NCBI GenBank assembly: GCA_945872365.1
Contig: CAMBZJ010000005.1
Coordinates: forward strand, 1-64,000
Source of the DNA: Klebsiella pneumoniae
Lineage (GTDB): Bacteria > Desulfobacterota > Binatia > UBA12015
Direction: 5' to 3'
Length of the DNA: 64,000 nt
In this document: piece after piece, positions 8,544-17,539 of the stretch
Layout: each line of letters starts with the position of its first letter
Position numbering within the stretch: the stretch's first letter is position 1
Translations under genes and position numbers: made by a program
The notes under the pieces: model-generated
Databases searched by the model: none
What the model was told of the DNA's origin: nothing
What the model saw: only the letters and a program-made list of their open reading frames with translations

Positions 8544-9191
8544 ATGGCACTCGTGTTGCGGCAGCAGTCCGGTCCCGGGCAACTCGCGCTCGGGATGCTG
8601 GCCCTCGTTCTGTCGATCTTCTCGGCGTCCGCGCGCGCGGACGCCGCGGGTGGGGCTTCGGAAGCGATCGACGCCCTCCACGCAACGATGCTGTCGGTCA
8701 TCCGCGAGGCCGCGACGACCACCTACCAGCAGCGCTTCGATACGCTCGCCCCGGCCCTCGACACCGCCTACGACCTCGACTTCATGGGCCGGAAGTCCCT
8801 CGGGAAGGGCTTCGACACGCTTTCGCCGGGGGACCAGAAGCGCTGGCTCGCCGCGTTTCGCAGCTACATGATCGCGAACTTCGCCGGTCGCTTCCGCCAT
8901 TACGACGGCCAGAAGTTCGAGACGCTCGGGGAGGAGCCGGCGGCCCAAGACACCGTGCTCGCGAAGAGCCGCATGATCGATCCCAAGGAGACCGTCGACC
9001 TCAACTACCGCATGCGCAAGACCGAGAGCGGGGCATGGAAGGTCGTCGACGTATACCTGAAGGGAACCGTCAGCGAACTCGCCCTGCGACGCTCGGACTT
9101 CACCGCGACGCTCGACCGCGAAGGCTTCCCGGCACTTCTTCAGAGCGTCGAAGGCAAGATCGCCGACCTGGCGGCCGGCAAGGCGACCTGA
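8544..9191 (+). CDS. mlaC: MlaC/Tgt2 family phospholipid-binding periplasmic protein
   Basis: A 215-residue protein with a signal peptide (hydrophobic residues 14-28, cleavage likely after ARA at about 30-32) and an MlaC domain. Typical features are the YDLDFMGRKSLGKGF segment, WLAAFRSYMIANFAGRF, and the closing VVDVYLKGTVSELALRRSDF. MlaC ferries phospholipid between the MlaA outer-membrane complex and the MlaFEDB inner-membrane transporter to preserve outer-membrane asymmetry. The gene ends 7 bp from the convergent mlaA; mlaF, mlaE, mlaD and mlaB are not in the window. An ATG with no SD but an upstream promoter suggests leaderless translation. Confidence 0.85.
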   Translation: MALVLRQQSGPGQLALGMLALVLSIFSASARADAAGGASEAIDALHATMLSVIREAATTTYQQRFDTLAPALDTAYDLDFMGRKSLGKGFDTLSPGDQKRWLAAFRSYMIANFAGRFRHYDGQKFETLGEEPAAQDTVLAKSRMIDPKETVDLNYRMRKTESGAWKVVDVYLKGTVSELALRRSDFTATLDREGFPALLQSVEGKIADLAAGKAT

Positions 9192-9198
9192 GCGCGAC

Positions 9199-10368
9199 CT
9201 ACGGCGTGGCGACGGCACCCGCCGCGGGGCCGGACGCCCCGGCCGGCACGCCGTCCGCTGCCGCTTTGCCCGCTCCGTCCGCAGGAGGCGCAACCGCAGC
9301 ATCCGGCGCCGACGGCGGTCCTGCGGCGGTGAGGGGCGGCCCGTCGCTGCCGATCTCGGCGATCCGGTTCTGGTAGTAGGCGCTGCGCAGTGCCGCGTAG
9401 TAGTCGGTCGATCCCTCTTCGAGCCGCTTCAGGTCGCGGTCGTGGCGCTCGCGTTCGACGATGCCCGATGCGCTCGTGCCGACCCCGACCGATAGCAGGG
9501 GCGACGAGACGATCGGGGTCGCGATGTACATAGCCGGGTTCATCGCCGTGTCGACGATCGCACCGAAGCCGTCGCGCACGGTCGTCGGTCCGAGAATCGG
9601 CACGACCAGGAAGGGGCCGCTGCCGACTCCCTTCTTCGCGAGCGTCTGCCCGAAGTCGGCGTCGTGCGGCAGAATTCCGACGTAGTTGGCCGTGTCGATG
9701 AACCCGCCGAGGCCGGCGACCGTATTGATCGCGAAACGCGCCGCGGTGTTGCCGGCGTTGGAAAACTGCCCCTGCAGCACGTCGTTCACCAGGCGAACGG
9801 GCGAGGCGATGTTGAAGAGGAAGTTGCGCACCCCGACCTTCGCGGGACGCGGCATGAGGAACCCGTAGGTCCGGGAGACCGGCGCGATCACCCAGGCATC
9901 GACCTTGCGGTTGAAGGCGAACATGCGCCGGTTCATCCGCTCGAAGGGGTCGGGAAAGCCGGACGGCTGCTCGTCGAGGTCGATGTCGAAATCCGCGGAC
10001 GTGGTCGCGACCGCGCCCTCGCCTTGTGGAGCGGTGCCGGCCGCAACGTCCGGAGCGCCGGCCGCGACGGTCGCGCTGCGCGACTGCTCCACCCGAGTGC
10101 CGGCCGCGGTGGGGGCGGCGACGGCGACGGATTCGGACGCGGGTGCAGTCGTCGGCGCGGCGGGGACGGTCGCCGGCGCGGCGCCCTCGTTCGCCGCAGT
10201 CCCCGCCACCGCATCGGGCGCCGCCGGCGCGCTCGCGGACGCGACCGCACTCGCTTCGGCCGGTACCGGCCGGGTCGCGACCGGAGCACAGCCCGAGGCC
10301 GCAAGGCCACCCCAGAGACACGCGACCAACACGGGACCGGGCGAGGGCTTTCCGAAGGGAAACCGCAT
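9199..10368 (-). CDS. mlaA: MlaA/VacJ family outer-membrane lipoprotein
   Basis: A 389-residue lipoprotein with a lipobox ending at Cys27 (GLAASGC). A roughly 110-residue Ala/Thr/Val/Pro linker follows, then the MlaA domain from PDPFERMNRRMFAFNRKVD to about residue 330, and a second low-complexity Ala/Pro/Gly tail. The domain has the usual NDVLQGQFSNAGNTAARFAIN and GGPFLVVPILGPTTVRDGFG-like helices. MlaA removes mislocalised phospholipid from the outer leaflet and passes it to MlaC. E. coli MlaA is about 250 residues, so linker and tail are lineage additions. It is convergent with mlaC. Confidence 0.85.
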   Translation of the reverse strand: MRFPFGKPSPGPVLVACLWGGLAASGCAPVATRPVPAEASAVASASAPAAPDAVAGTAANEGAAPATVPAAPTTAPASESVAVAAPTAAGTRVEQSRSATVAAGAPDVAAGTAPQGEGAVATTSADFDIDLDEQPSGFPDPFERMNRRMFAFNRKVDAWVIAPVSRTYGFLMPRPAKVGVRNFLFNIASPVRLVNDVLQGQFSNAGNTAARFAINTVAGLGGFIDTANYVGILPHDADFGQTLAKKGVGSGPFLVVPILGPTTVRDGFGAIVDTAMNPAMYIATPIVSSPLLSVGVGTSASGIVERERHDRDLKRLEEGSTDYYAALRSAYYQNRIAEIGSDGPPLTAAGPPSAPDAAVAPPADGAGKAAADGVPAGASGPAAGAVATP

Positions 10369-10650
10369 TCGCTGATTCCGTCACGACCCTAACCGCCCAT
10401 TTGCCGTTCGGCCACCTCGCCCGTCCCCGATCGGCGATAGGGCCCTGATCTCGGCGCCGGTGGCGTCCCGGGCAGGAGGAAGCGCAGCCTCGGGAGCGCT
10501 TGAGGGTCGCCTGCGGCTTTCCACGGCGGGCGCGGGTCCGACGAGCGATGCGATCGCCGAAAACGGTCGCGGGGCGCGGGCGGCTCCTTGCCCCGCCGCA
10601 CCGGCTGTGGTCGAGTCGGCGCGCACGGCGAAGCCGGGAGGAACGACGAC

Positions 10651-11262
10651 GTGATCCGATTGCATGGTGGACCGAGGTCGCGGGCGATCCGCCCGTTGTG
10701 GCTGCTCGAAGAACTCGGCGTGCCCTACGAGTGCGTGAAGACCGACTTCGCCGCCGGCGCCACGCGGACGCCGGAGTTCCTCGCGATCAATCCCAACGGA
10801 CATGTACCCGCACTCGAGGACGGCGACGTGAAGCTCTTCGAGTCGCTCGCGATCAACCTCTACCTGGCGCGGCGCTACGACGACCGGCGGGGATTCTGGC
10901 CGTCGGACGTCGCCGACGAGGGTCGCACCTGGCAGTGGACGATCTGGGCGATGACCGAACTGGAGGAGCCGATCGTCACCGCGCTCGTGCACCGATCCTT
11001 CCTGCCCGAGGCGCAGCGCGACCCGCGCAAGGCCGAGCAGGCCGAGAAGCGCCATGCCAAGCGTCTTGCCGTCCTCGACGGTGCGCTCGCCGGGCGGACC
11101 TGGCTGGTCGGCGACGGCTTCTCGGTCGCCGACCTGAACGTCGCCTCGGTGCTGTGGTGGTCGTCGATGGCGAGCCTGCCGGTCGCGCAGTCGCCCCACG
11201 CTGCCGCATGGCTGGAGCGCTGCACCTCGCGCCCGGCACTCGCGCGAGCGCTCGCGGCCTGA
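10651..11262 (+). CDS. Glutathione S-transferase family protein
   Basis: A 203-residue soluble GST. The N-terminal thioredoxin-like domain shows LHGGPRSRAIRPLWLLEELG and the glutathione-binding stretch NPNGHVPALEDGDVKLFESL (cis-Pro and Glu-Ser). The C-terminal helical domain ends with the normal GRTWLVGDGFSVADLNVASV N-capping motif. The substrate is unknown; detoxification or an isomerase-type step is possible. The GTG at 10651 has AGGA eight bases upstream and starts exactly at the first beta strand. The Dabb-domain gene follows after 2 bp. The 282-bp gap from mlaA holds no gene I can support. Confidence 0.85.
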   Translation: MIRLHGGPRSRAIRPLWLLEELGVPYECVKTDFAAGATRTPEFLAINPNGHVPALEDGDVKLFESLAINLYLARRYDDRRGFWPSDVADEGRTWQWTIWAMTELEEPIVTALVHRSFLPEAQRDPRKAEQAEKRHAKRLAVLDGALAGRTWLVGDGFSVADLNVASVLWWSSMASLPVAQSPHAAAWLERCTSRPALARALAA

Positions 11263-11264
11263 CC

Positions 11265-11573
11265 ATGATCGAGCGCGTCGCGATCCTCAAGCTCCTGCCG
11301 GAGCACGCGAACCCGGCGGGGCGCGCCGACCTCGTGCGTCGCGCACTCGAAGTCCTGCGCCCCCTTCCGGGCGTCCTCTCGCTCACCGCCGGCGTGCCGG
11401 CGGATGCGGAGAGCGAGGCGTCCTGGGACGTCGTCATCACGGTCCGCTGCGCGTCGGCGGCGGATCTCGAGGCCTACCGTGCCCACCCGGTGCACCGGAG
11501 GTTCGTCGAGGAGGTCGTCGTGCCGCGCTCCCAGGTGCGAAAGGCCTGGTCGTTCGAGGTCGAGTCGCGCTGA
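11265..11573 (+). CDS. Dabb (stress-responsive alpha/beta barrel) domain protein
   Basis: A 102-residue protein covering one Dabb domain: a hydrophobic first strand (MIERVAILKLLPE), a helix (LVRRALEVLRPLPGVLSLTAG), a second strand (WDVVITVRCASAADLEAYRAHPVHRRFVEEV) and the closing aromatic WSFEVES. These small ferredoxin-like barrels dimerise and may be enzymes or stress proteins; nothing in the sequence gives a substrate. It begins 2 bp after the GST stop, so the two are almost certainly co-transcribed. Confidence 0.75.
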   Translation: MIERVAILKLLPEHANPAGRADLVRRALEVLRPLPGVLSLTAGVPADAESEASWDVVITVRCASAADLEAYRAHPVHRRFVEEVVVPRSQVRKAWSFEVESR

Positions 11574-11735
11574 AGTCGCGGCGCGGCCGCGCGCGGCGCG
11601 CGGCGCCGACGGAACCGCGGTCGGCAACTGCATCCTGCGGCATCGCGGTTGTCGCCGCCGGCCGATTGGCGTAGGCAGGACGGCGCGCGGCCGGGCCGCG
11701 AGACACATCCGGGGCAATGCCCCGAGGGGGCGAGG

Positions 11736-12674
11736 ATGAGCGTGATCGGCACCACGACCGACGGAAGGGCGGTGCGGCACCGCGGAGCGCGCCTGCGCCT
11801 GGTCGGCTTCACCCTGCTCGCGGGGCTGCTCGTCCGGACCGGGCCTGCGGCCGCGCAGGAGCCCGCGACCACGCCTCCGGCCGCGGCTACCGGCGATGCG
11901 CGCACCGCCGCATCCCCCTCAGCCCCGCAGGCAGCGCCGCTCCCCGCGGAGTTGAAGGTCGGAATCACTCCCAACTACCCGCCGCTCGCCTTCGAGCGCG
12001 ACGGCAAGATCGTCGGCATCGAGCCGGATCTCGCAGCCGCTCTCGCCAAGCAGACCGGCACCCGTTTCGTCCTGGTCTCGACACCCTGGGACGAACTTCC
12101 CGAGGCGCTGAACTCGCGCGAGGTCGACGTCGTGATGTCGGGCGTGTCGATCACCGAGAGGCGCAAGCAGACCGTCGCGTTCACTTCGCCCTACCTCGCG
12201 ATCGGCCAGATGGCGGTCGTCCGCAGCGAAGACCTCGCCCGGCTCGGCGGGGCCGGTGCGCTCGACCAGAAGGGCGTGCGCGTCGGCGTGCAGCGCCTGA
12301 CCACCGGGGCGCGCTACGCCCGCGACGAACTGAACCGCGCGACGCTGGTCGAGTTCGGATCGGTCGAGTCCGGGATCGAGGCGCTGCGCGAGAAGCGGAT
12401 CGACGCCTTCATCCACGACGCGCCCACCGTCTGGCGCCTGACCGGGCGCTTCGAGGACGACTCGAGCCGCGCGCTCGCCGGACTCTACCGGCCGCTCACC
12501 GACGAGAAGATCGCCTGGGCCGTGCGCAAGGCCGATGCCGGCACGATCGGCGCGGCGCTCGACGCCGGCCTCGCGAAACTGCGCGCCGACGGTACCTTGG
12601 AGCAGATCATCGATCGCTGGATCACCGTCCGAAAGGTCGCCAAGGGGCCCGCGGAACTCGCACCCGCGAAGTGA
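11736..12674 (+). CDS. Extracellular solute-binding protein, family 3
   Basis: A 312-residue periplasmic binding protein: signal peptide (about residues 17-35, TLLAGLLVRTGPAAAQ), a 30-residue Ala/Pro/Thr spacer, then the SBP_bac_3 domain. Diagnostic stretches are LKVGITPNYPPLAFERDGKI, VGIEPDLAAALAKQ, VDVVMSGVSITERRKQTVAF and LREKRIDAFIHDAPTV. The family binds amino acids or related small polar ligands. No permease or ATPase gene is adjacent, so it is an orphan that could serve a distant ABC transporter or a sensor. Start ATG 11736 follows a GGGGGCGAGG purine stretch. Confidence 0.8.
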   Translation: MSVIGTTTDGRAVRHRGARLRLVGFTLLAGLLVRTGPAAAQEPATTPPAAATGDARTAASPSAPQAAPLPAELKVGITPNYPPLAFERDGKIVGIEPDLAAALAKQTGTRFVLVSTPWDELPEALNSREVDVVMSGVSITERRKQTVAFTSPYLAIGQMAVVRSEDLARLGGAGALDQKGVRVGVQRLTTGARYARDELNRATLVEFGSVESGIEALREKRIDAFIHDAPTVWRLTGRFEDDSSRALAGLYRPLTDEKIAWAVRKADAGTIGAALDAGLAKLRADGTLEQIIDRWITVRKVAKGPAELAPAK

Positions 12675-12774
12675 CCGACGCCCGCGGCGCGCGGCGGGCG
12701 AACCCCGGGCGACCAGCCCGCGCATGGCGATTTCCTCCTTGCCAGCCAGCTGGACCCGTCGTAAGTCCGAAGGC

Positions 12775-13938
12775 ATGGATGCATCCAACCGACTCCGGCT
12801 TTCCCTCGCCCTCGTCTCGACCCTCTGCGGCCTCGCCTGTTCCGACAGCCAGTCCGTCGATCCCGTCGGCGGCGGTGGCGGCTACTCGAGCCCGGTCTAC
12901 GCCGACGCCGACAAGTGGCTCTGCCGCCCGGGCCTGGACAACAGCCCCTGCGAGCAGGACTTCGACGCGACGCTGGTCGCGGCCTCGGGCGAAACGAGTT
13001 TCGAGCCCTGGGTCGAGGCCCAGGACCCGGCGGTCGACTGCTTCTACGTCTACCCGACGATCAACTACGGCGCCGAGGCGAATGCGCCCTTCGACGGCAA
13101 CTACGGCGCCGAACTCTCGATCCTGAACCTGCAGGCGGTCCGCTTCGGCTCGGTCTGCCGCGTGATCGCCCCGCTCTACCGACAGTTCCAGTTCGGCGGA
13201 CAGCCCGAGCCCGGCGTGAATCCGGGCGATGTCGCCTACGGCGACGTGCGCGACGCGTTCCGCCACTACATGGGCCAGTACAATCGCGGCCGCGGCTTCA
13301 TCCTCATGGGCCACTCGCAGGGCTCGAGCCTGCTGACCCGCCTGGTGCGCGAGGAGATCGATCCGAATCCCGGGCTACGCGACCAGATGGTCTCAGCGAT
13401 GCTCATCGGGTCGACCGTGCGCGTGCCCGAGGGCGCCGACGTGGGCGGCGACTTCCAGAGCATCCCGGCCTGCCGCTCGCTGACGGACACCGGCTGCGTC
13501 GTGTCCTATGCGTCGTTCAACGTCGACTCCCCGCCACCGCCGACGTCGTTCTTCGCCCGCCCCCGCAGCGGCGAAGGCCGCGCACTCTGCGTGAATCCGG
13601 CCGACCCGCGCGACGGTCTGGCCACCGTCTTCCACCCCTACTTCCAGGGCAACTTCCAGTACGTCTACGCACCGGGAGTCCAGGCGCCGGTGATCGGGAC
13701 TCCCTTCGTCGGGCTGCCCGGGCTCACCAGCGGGCGCTGCGTGGACCGTGGCGAATTCACCTACCTCGAGGTCACGGTGAACAGCGATCCGTCGGACCCG
13801 CGCGCCGATGAGATCGGCGGCCAGATCTCCCCCGACTGGGGCCTGCACGCGATCGACTACCAGGTCGCCTACGGCGAACTCGTGGCCCTCGCGGACTCCG
13901 AGGCTCAGGCCTGGACCATGAACCACCGCGGGCAATAG
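12775..13938 (+). CDS. DUF3089-type alpha/beta hydrolase lipoprotein
   Basis: A 387-residue lipoprotein: lipobox GLAC at Cys22, then a glycine linker and a DUF3089 domain. The sequence VDCFYVYPTINY near residue 85 is the DUF3089 hallmark, and FILMGHSQGSSLLTRLV places the nucleophile Ser at about residue 181. The DWGLHAIDYQVAYGEL segment near the C-terminus provides the conserved His/Asp region. It is probably an esterase or lipase facing the periplasm or cell surface. The substrate is unknown; CaiB and another hydrolase-like lipoprotein lie next door. The frame is open upstream without a signal peptide, so the ATG at 12775 is used although its SD is poor. Confidence 0.8.
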   Translation: MDASNRLRLSLALVSTLCGLACSDSQSVDPVGGGGGYSSPVYADADKWLCRPGLDNSPCEQDFDATLVAASGETSFEPWVEAQDPAVDCFYVYPTINYGAEANAPFDGNYGAELSILNLQAVRFGSVCRVIAPLYRQFQFGGQPEPGVNPGDVAYGDVRDAFRHYMGQYNRGRGFILMGHSQGSSLLTRLVREEIDPNPGLRDQMVSAMLIGSTVRVPEGADVGGDFQSIPACRSLTDTGCVVSYASFNVDSPPPPTSFFARPRSGEGRALCVNPADPRDGLATVFHPYFQGNFQYVYAPGVQAPVIGTPFVGLPGLTSGRCVDRGEFTYLEVTVNSDPSDPRADEIGGQISPDWGLHAIDYQVAYGELVALADSEAQAWTMNHRGQ

Positions 13939-14004
13939 GCCGCGGACCCTCCGTCCGGCGGTCGGAGCGTCGACGACGCCCGGCCGCTGTGGGAGAGGTT
14001 GGCC

Positions 14005-14024
14005 GACGCCGGGAGCCCGGCGTC
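14005..14024. terminator. Hairpin between convergent genes
   Basis: GACGCCGG (14005-14012) and CCGGCGTC (14017-14024) form an 8-bp stem with a 4-nt loop between the DUF3089 gene (end 13938) and the caiB gene (end 14033). No U-tract is seen on either strand. A bidirectional end is possible. Confidence 0.35.
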
Positions 14025-14032
14025 GCGACCCT

Positions 14033-15283
14033 TCAGCCGAGAGCGCCCGACGCGCGCAGCTTCTCGATCCGGGCGCGATCGTAGCCGAGCACGCCGCCGA
14101 GGACTTCGTCGGCGTCGCGACCCGGTTCGACCGCCGCGCGTTCGAGCACCGGCAGGTCCTCGCCGACCATGCGGATCGGTGGCGGCATCAGCTCGGTGCC
14201 CGCCTCGCCGTGGGGGCGGAACGGCAGGCGCGCCCGGAACTGCGGGTCGCGCGTGATCGACTTCACGTCGTTCACCGGGCAGAGCGGCGTGTTCACCTCC
14301 TGCCCGAAGCGCACCCATTCCACGGTCGTGCGGGTCGCGAAGATCTCGGCGAGCGTGCGTCGCAGCTCGACGTTGCCGCGCGCATGATCGGCGTATTTTG
14401 CCCCCGGGTTCTGGTCGAAGAGCTCGGGACGCCCCACGCCGTAGGCGAAGTTCTTCCAGAACTCGCGCTCGGAGGCCATGAACAGGACGAGGCCATCCTT
14501 CGATCGGTAGTACTGGTAGCGCACCGACTCGGTCATGCTGTTGTCGCCGACCGGGCGCCGCGGCCCCTTGCCGTCCCCGTCGTTGCCGGTGACCTCGTCC
14601 TCGGGCCGCTCGTAGGCCTTGTTGCCCTCGATGCCGTTCCAGTTGAAGGCGGCCGCCGCGTCGCTCTGCGCGACCTCGAAGCGGCAACCGACGCCGGTCG
14701 CGCGCGCGCGGAGAATCCCCGCGAGGATGCCGAGCGCCGCATAGAGCGGCCCCGCGTTGATGCCGACCGCCGTATAGCTCGGGATCGTCGGGAAGCCGTT
14801 GGCGTCGGTCGTCGGTCGCGCGACGCCCGCCCACGCGTCGTAGGCGATGCCGTGGCTCGGCATGTCCTTGTAGGGGCCCGTCGCGCCATAGCCGGAGATC
14901 GTGCAGAAGACGATGCGCGGGTTGGTCTCCCGCAGGCGGTCCCAGCCGAGACCGCGTCGCTCGAGCGAACCCGGCCGCATGCCCTCGATGACCGCGTCGG
15001 CGCCGCGCACGAGATCGAGGTAGGCGTCCACCGCCTCCGGCTTGCGCAGGTCGAGGATGATGCTCTTCTTGCCGCGGTTCAGGTGCCAGTGGAGAAGTGA
15101 GATGCCGTCGACGATCGGGAACGCCATCTTGCGGACGTAGTCGCCGCCCGGCCCCTCGACCTTGATCACCTCGGCACCGAGGTCGGCGAGGTTCATGCCG
15201 ACCGCGCCCGGCCCGAGCATCGCGCTCTCGACGATGCGCACTCCGGCGAGCAGACCGCCGTTCGCATCCGTGGATCCAGCCAT
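14033..15283 (-). CDS. CaiB/BaiF family CoA transferase (class III)
   Basis: A 416-residue formyl-CoA transferase-like enzyme that moves CoA from one acid to another in the cytoplasm. Seen motifs: LLAGVRIVESAMLGPGAVG at the N-terminus, LADLGAEVIKVEGPGGDYVR, NRGKKSIILDLRKPEAVD, and RFEVAQSDAAAAFNWNG in the region of the catalytic Asp. The C-terminal domain carries EVNTPLCPVNDVKSITRDPQ. Substrates in such clusters include steroid or bile-acid-like and branched acids; none can be fixed here. GGGGGAG lies 6 nt before ATG 15283; an ATG at 15289 abuts the SD and is less likely. The hydrolase-like lipoprotein gene lies 29 bp upstream on the same strand. Confidence 0.85.
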   Translation of the reverse strand: MAGSTDANGGLLAGVRIVESAMLGPGAVGMNLADLGAEVIKVEGPGGDYVRKMAFPIVDGISLLHWHLNRGKKSIILDLRKPEAVDAYLDLVRGADAVIEGMRPGSLERRGLGWDRLRETNPRIVFCTISGYGATGPYKDMPSHGIAYDAWAGVARPTTDANGFPTIPSYTAVGINAGPLYAALGILAGILRARATGVGCRFEVAQSDAAAAFNWNGIEGNKAYERPEDEVTGNDGDGKGPRRPVGDNSMTESVRYQYYRSKDGLVLFMASEREFWKNFAYGVGRPELFDQNPGAKYADHARGNVELRRTLAEIFATRTTVEWVRFGQEVNTPLCPVNDVKSITRDPQFRARLPFRPHGEAGTELMPPPIRMVGEDLPVLERAAVEPGRDADEVLGGVLGYDRARIEKLRASGALG

Positions 15284-15312
15284 GTACATCTCCCCCCGGT
15301 TGCGGATTCGAC

Positions 15313-17388
15313 TCAGCGCGCGATGACGCAGGCGCCGCCGCTGCAGACGTCGATCACCGCCCCGTTGCTGCGCAGGAACTCGGACTTCTGCACGCGGGCG
15401 GGGGCGAAGCTGCGCGGATCGCCGTGCGGGTCGCGCCCCTGGCTCGGTGCGAGGTTCACGGTCGGCGGCGCCGGCGTCCCACTGTCCCACACCACGATCG
15501 CCGACCCGCCCCACGGATAGGAGGGGATGGCGTCGATGCCCCAGTTGGGCTCCATGTCGACGTTGTGCTCCGGCGAGATCGAGGGCCGGTGGATCCGGGC
15601 GCCGATCGTGCGCGCCTCGACGTCGGCGGCGGCCATCGCCACCTGCCAGTCGCCGAAGGCCACGTGCATGAGAACCGTGTGCGGCGGCGTGTTCGGCAGC
15701 GGGTCGTCGGTCAGGTGCTGGGCGTAGCCGTTGGCCTCGCCGCGGTCCCAGAGCATCTGGATCAGGCCGAGGCCGAACGCCCGCTCCATCTCCACCGGGT
15801 AGGAAGGATCGTAGATGGTCCGGTAGGTGTCCCAGTCGACGCTGCGCTGGAGAAGCGTCGAGTAGTTCATGCCGGTCACGCCCAGTACGGCGCGCCGGAA
15901 GTCGGTCGAGAGCGCGGTGAGCGCCCCGCCCATGATGCCGCCCTGGCTGTTGCCGTCGTAGAAGAGCTCGCTGCCGTCGATGACGGAACGTCCGTCGGCC
16001 GACTGAAAGGCGGGGTGCGAGCCCAGCCCCTGCGGGTGGATCATCAGGCGACCGAGGAAGAGGAAGTCGAGGAATCCCTGCTGGGTGCGGTCGGCCAGCG
16101 TCGGGAAGTTCGAGAGGTCCTGCAGGATGGCGACCGCGTTCTCGATGTCGTCCTCGGACATGCCGAGCCACTTGGTCGCGCAGAACACGAAGTCGTGCTC
16201 CTCGGCCATCGAGCGAACGTTGCCCGAGGCGACCTCGCCCTCGTCGCCCAGGAGACCGTGGCCGTAGAGCGAGGGACGGGCCGGGCGCGGCGCCCCGGTG
16301 CGGTCGCCGAGAGCGACGTGCGGCACGATGCACTCGAAGACGGCGGTGAAGACGCCGTCGGCGGCCGGTAGGCCGTCGGGACCATAGTTGATGCGGGTCG
16401 GTGCCTTGCCTGTGCCGGTCAGGTACTTGGGTACGTCGAACGTTCCCTTCACGCGGCGCGCGACGCGATCGTCCACGTTCTCCTGCACCTCGGTCACGCG
16501 GAACGCCGGCGCCGCGGCCCCGAGCCGGGCGAAGGCGTCGTCGCGCATACGCAGCACCCGCTCGGTCAGGTTGCGACGGCTTGCGACCGTGAAGTCCCAG
16601 GCGAGGTAGAGGTCGCTGCGCGCGATGCCGGCGCGCTCCAGGTCGGCGAAGACGCGCTCGAACTGCGGGCGACGGGCGTCGAACTCCGGCACGTTCGTCC
16701 GCAGCTTGTCGCGCATCGCACGGAAGGCGTCACCCGCAGGAATCGGGGCTCCGTCGCGACCGAAGAGGCCTCGGATCGCGACGACGTGGCGGTGGCCCTC
16801 CTGCAGGTTGACCGCGGGCCGGATGAGCAGGGCGCGCTCCTCGTCGCTGGAAACGCTCGCGTCGAGTTCGGCCCACAGCGGCTTGCGCTCGCCGGTGTCG
16901 GCGTCGACGAGCACGATCGGTGCGTCCTCGCGCAACGAAGCGCCGATGTCGGTCACCGGCGCGATGCCGCTCGCGACCGGGTCGAGGCCGGGTACGAAGG
17001 TCTCGATGAGCGCACCGGGGCTGAAGCCGTCGTTGCGGTTCCACTCGGTGGGGTCGACGTGGCTTCCGGCGACGTTGGCCGGCATCGACTCGCGGGCGAG
17101 GTTCAGGCGCAGCCCCGTGTCGGTGCCGGCATCCGCCACCGCGTAAAAGTCGTTGGGGAAGGGAAACAGGCAGATCTGCGTGTCGAGCAGGTCGCAGCGG
17201 TCGGCGTTCGGCGCATCGAGGACGACCACCGGGGGCGCCCCGCCCCCACCCGAGGAGCTGCCGCAGGCCGCCGATCCGGCGACCAGGGCGAAGGCGCCGA
17301 GGGCGGCCGCGAGTCGGTCGAGGTGGCCGCGGCGCGGGGAGATGGGTCGGTCCGGGAGGGGGAACGGGAAGCGGTCCGGCTTGGTCAT
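15313..17388 (-). CDS. Large hydrolase-like lipoprotein with GNSQGG elbow
   Basis: A 691-residue lipoprotein (lipobox SAAC at Cys42, then Ser/Gly spacer). The C-terminal half has an alpha/beta-hydrolase-type nucleophile elbow, LFYDGNSQGGIMGG, with Ser at about residue 477, and the upstream HGLLGDEGEV oxyanion-like segment. The N-terminal half (about residues 60-300) has repeated FPFPNDFYAV and LLIRPAVNLQEGHRHVVAIR features seen in bacterial Ig-like esterase relatives. It probably acts on the cell surface or in the periplasm. Co-orientation with caiB and its distance of 29 bp suggest one unit: release of an acid outside, CoA activation inside. The specific reaction is not known. Confidence 0.65.
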   Translation of the reverse strand: MTKPDRFPFPLPDRPISPRRGHLDRLAAALGAFALVAGSAACGSSSGGGGAPPVVVLDAPNADRCDLLDTQICLFPFPNDFYAVADAGTDTGLRLNLARESMPANVAGSHVDPTEWNRNDGFSPGALIETFVPGLDPVASGIAPVTDIGASLREDAPIVLVDADTGERKPLWAELDASVSSDEERALLIRPAVNLQEGHRHVVAIRGLFGRDGAPIPAGDAFRAMRDKLRTNVPEFDARRPQFERVFADLERAGIARSDLYLAWDFTVASRRNLTERVLRMRDDAFARLGAAAPAFRVTEVQENVDDRVARRVKGTFDVPKYLTGTGKAPTRINYGPDGLPAADGVFTAVFECIVPHVALGDRTGAPRPARPSLYGHGLLGDEGEVASGNVRSMAEEHDFVFCATKWLGMSEDDIENAVAILQDLSNFPTLADRTQQGFLDFLFLGRLMIHPQGLGSHPAFQSADGRSVIDGSELFYDGNSQGGIMGGALTALSTDFRRAVLGVTGMNYSTLLQRSVDWDTYRTIYDPSYPVEMERAFGLGLIQMLWDRGEANGYAQHLTDDPLPNTPPHTVLMHVAFGDWQVAMAAADVEARTIGARIHRPSISPEHNVDMEPNWGIDAIPSYPWGGSAIVVWDSGTPAPPTVNLAPSQGRDPHGDPRSFAPARVQKSEFLRSNGAVIDVCSGGACVIAR

Positions 17389-17539
17389 GCGACCTCCTTA
17401 TCCGAAGCCCGCGACGTTGCGCCAGACCCTTTGGACACGAAGCGCCACCCACCCTTCGCACTCTGCCGCCGAATCTGGTCTTCTGGGCCGGACGATCCCC
17501 GCCGGATCTGGCGGGGCGTGCTTCTCGGAGGATGGATTC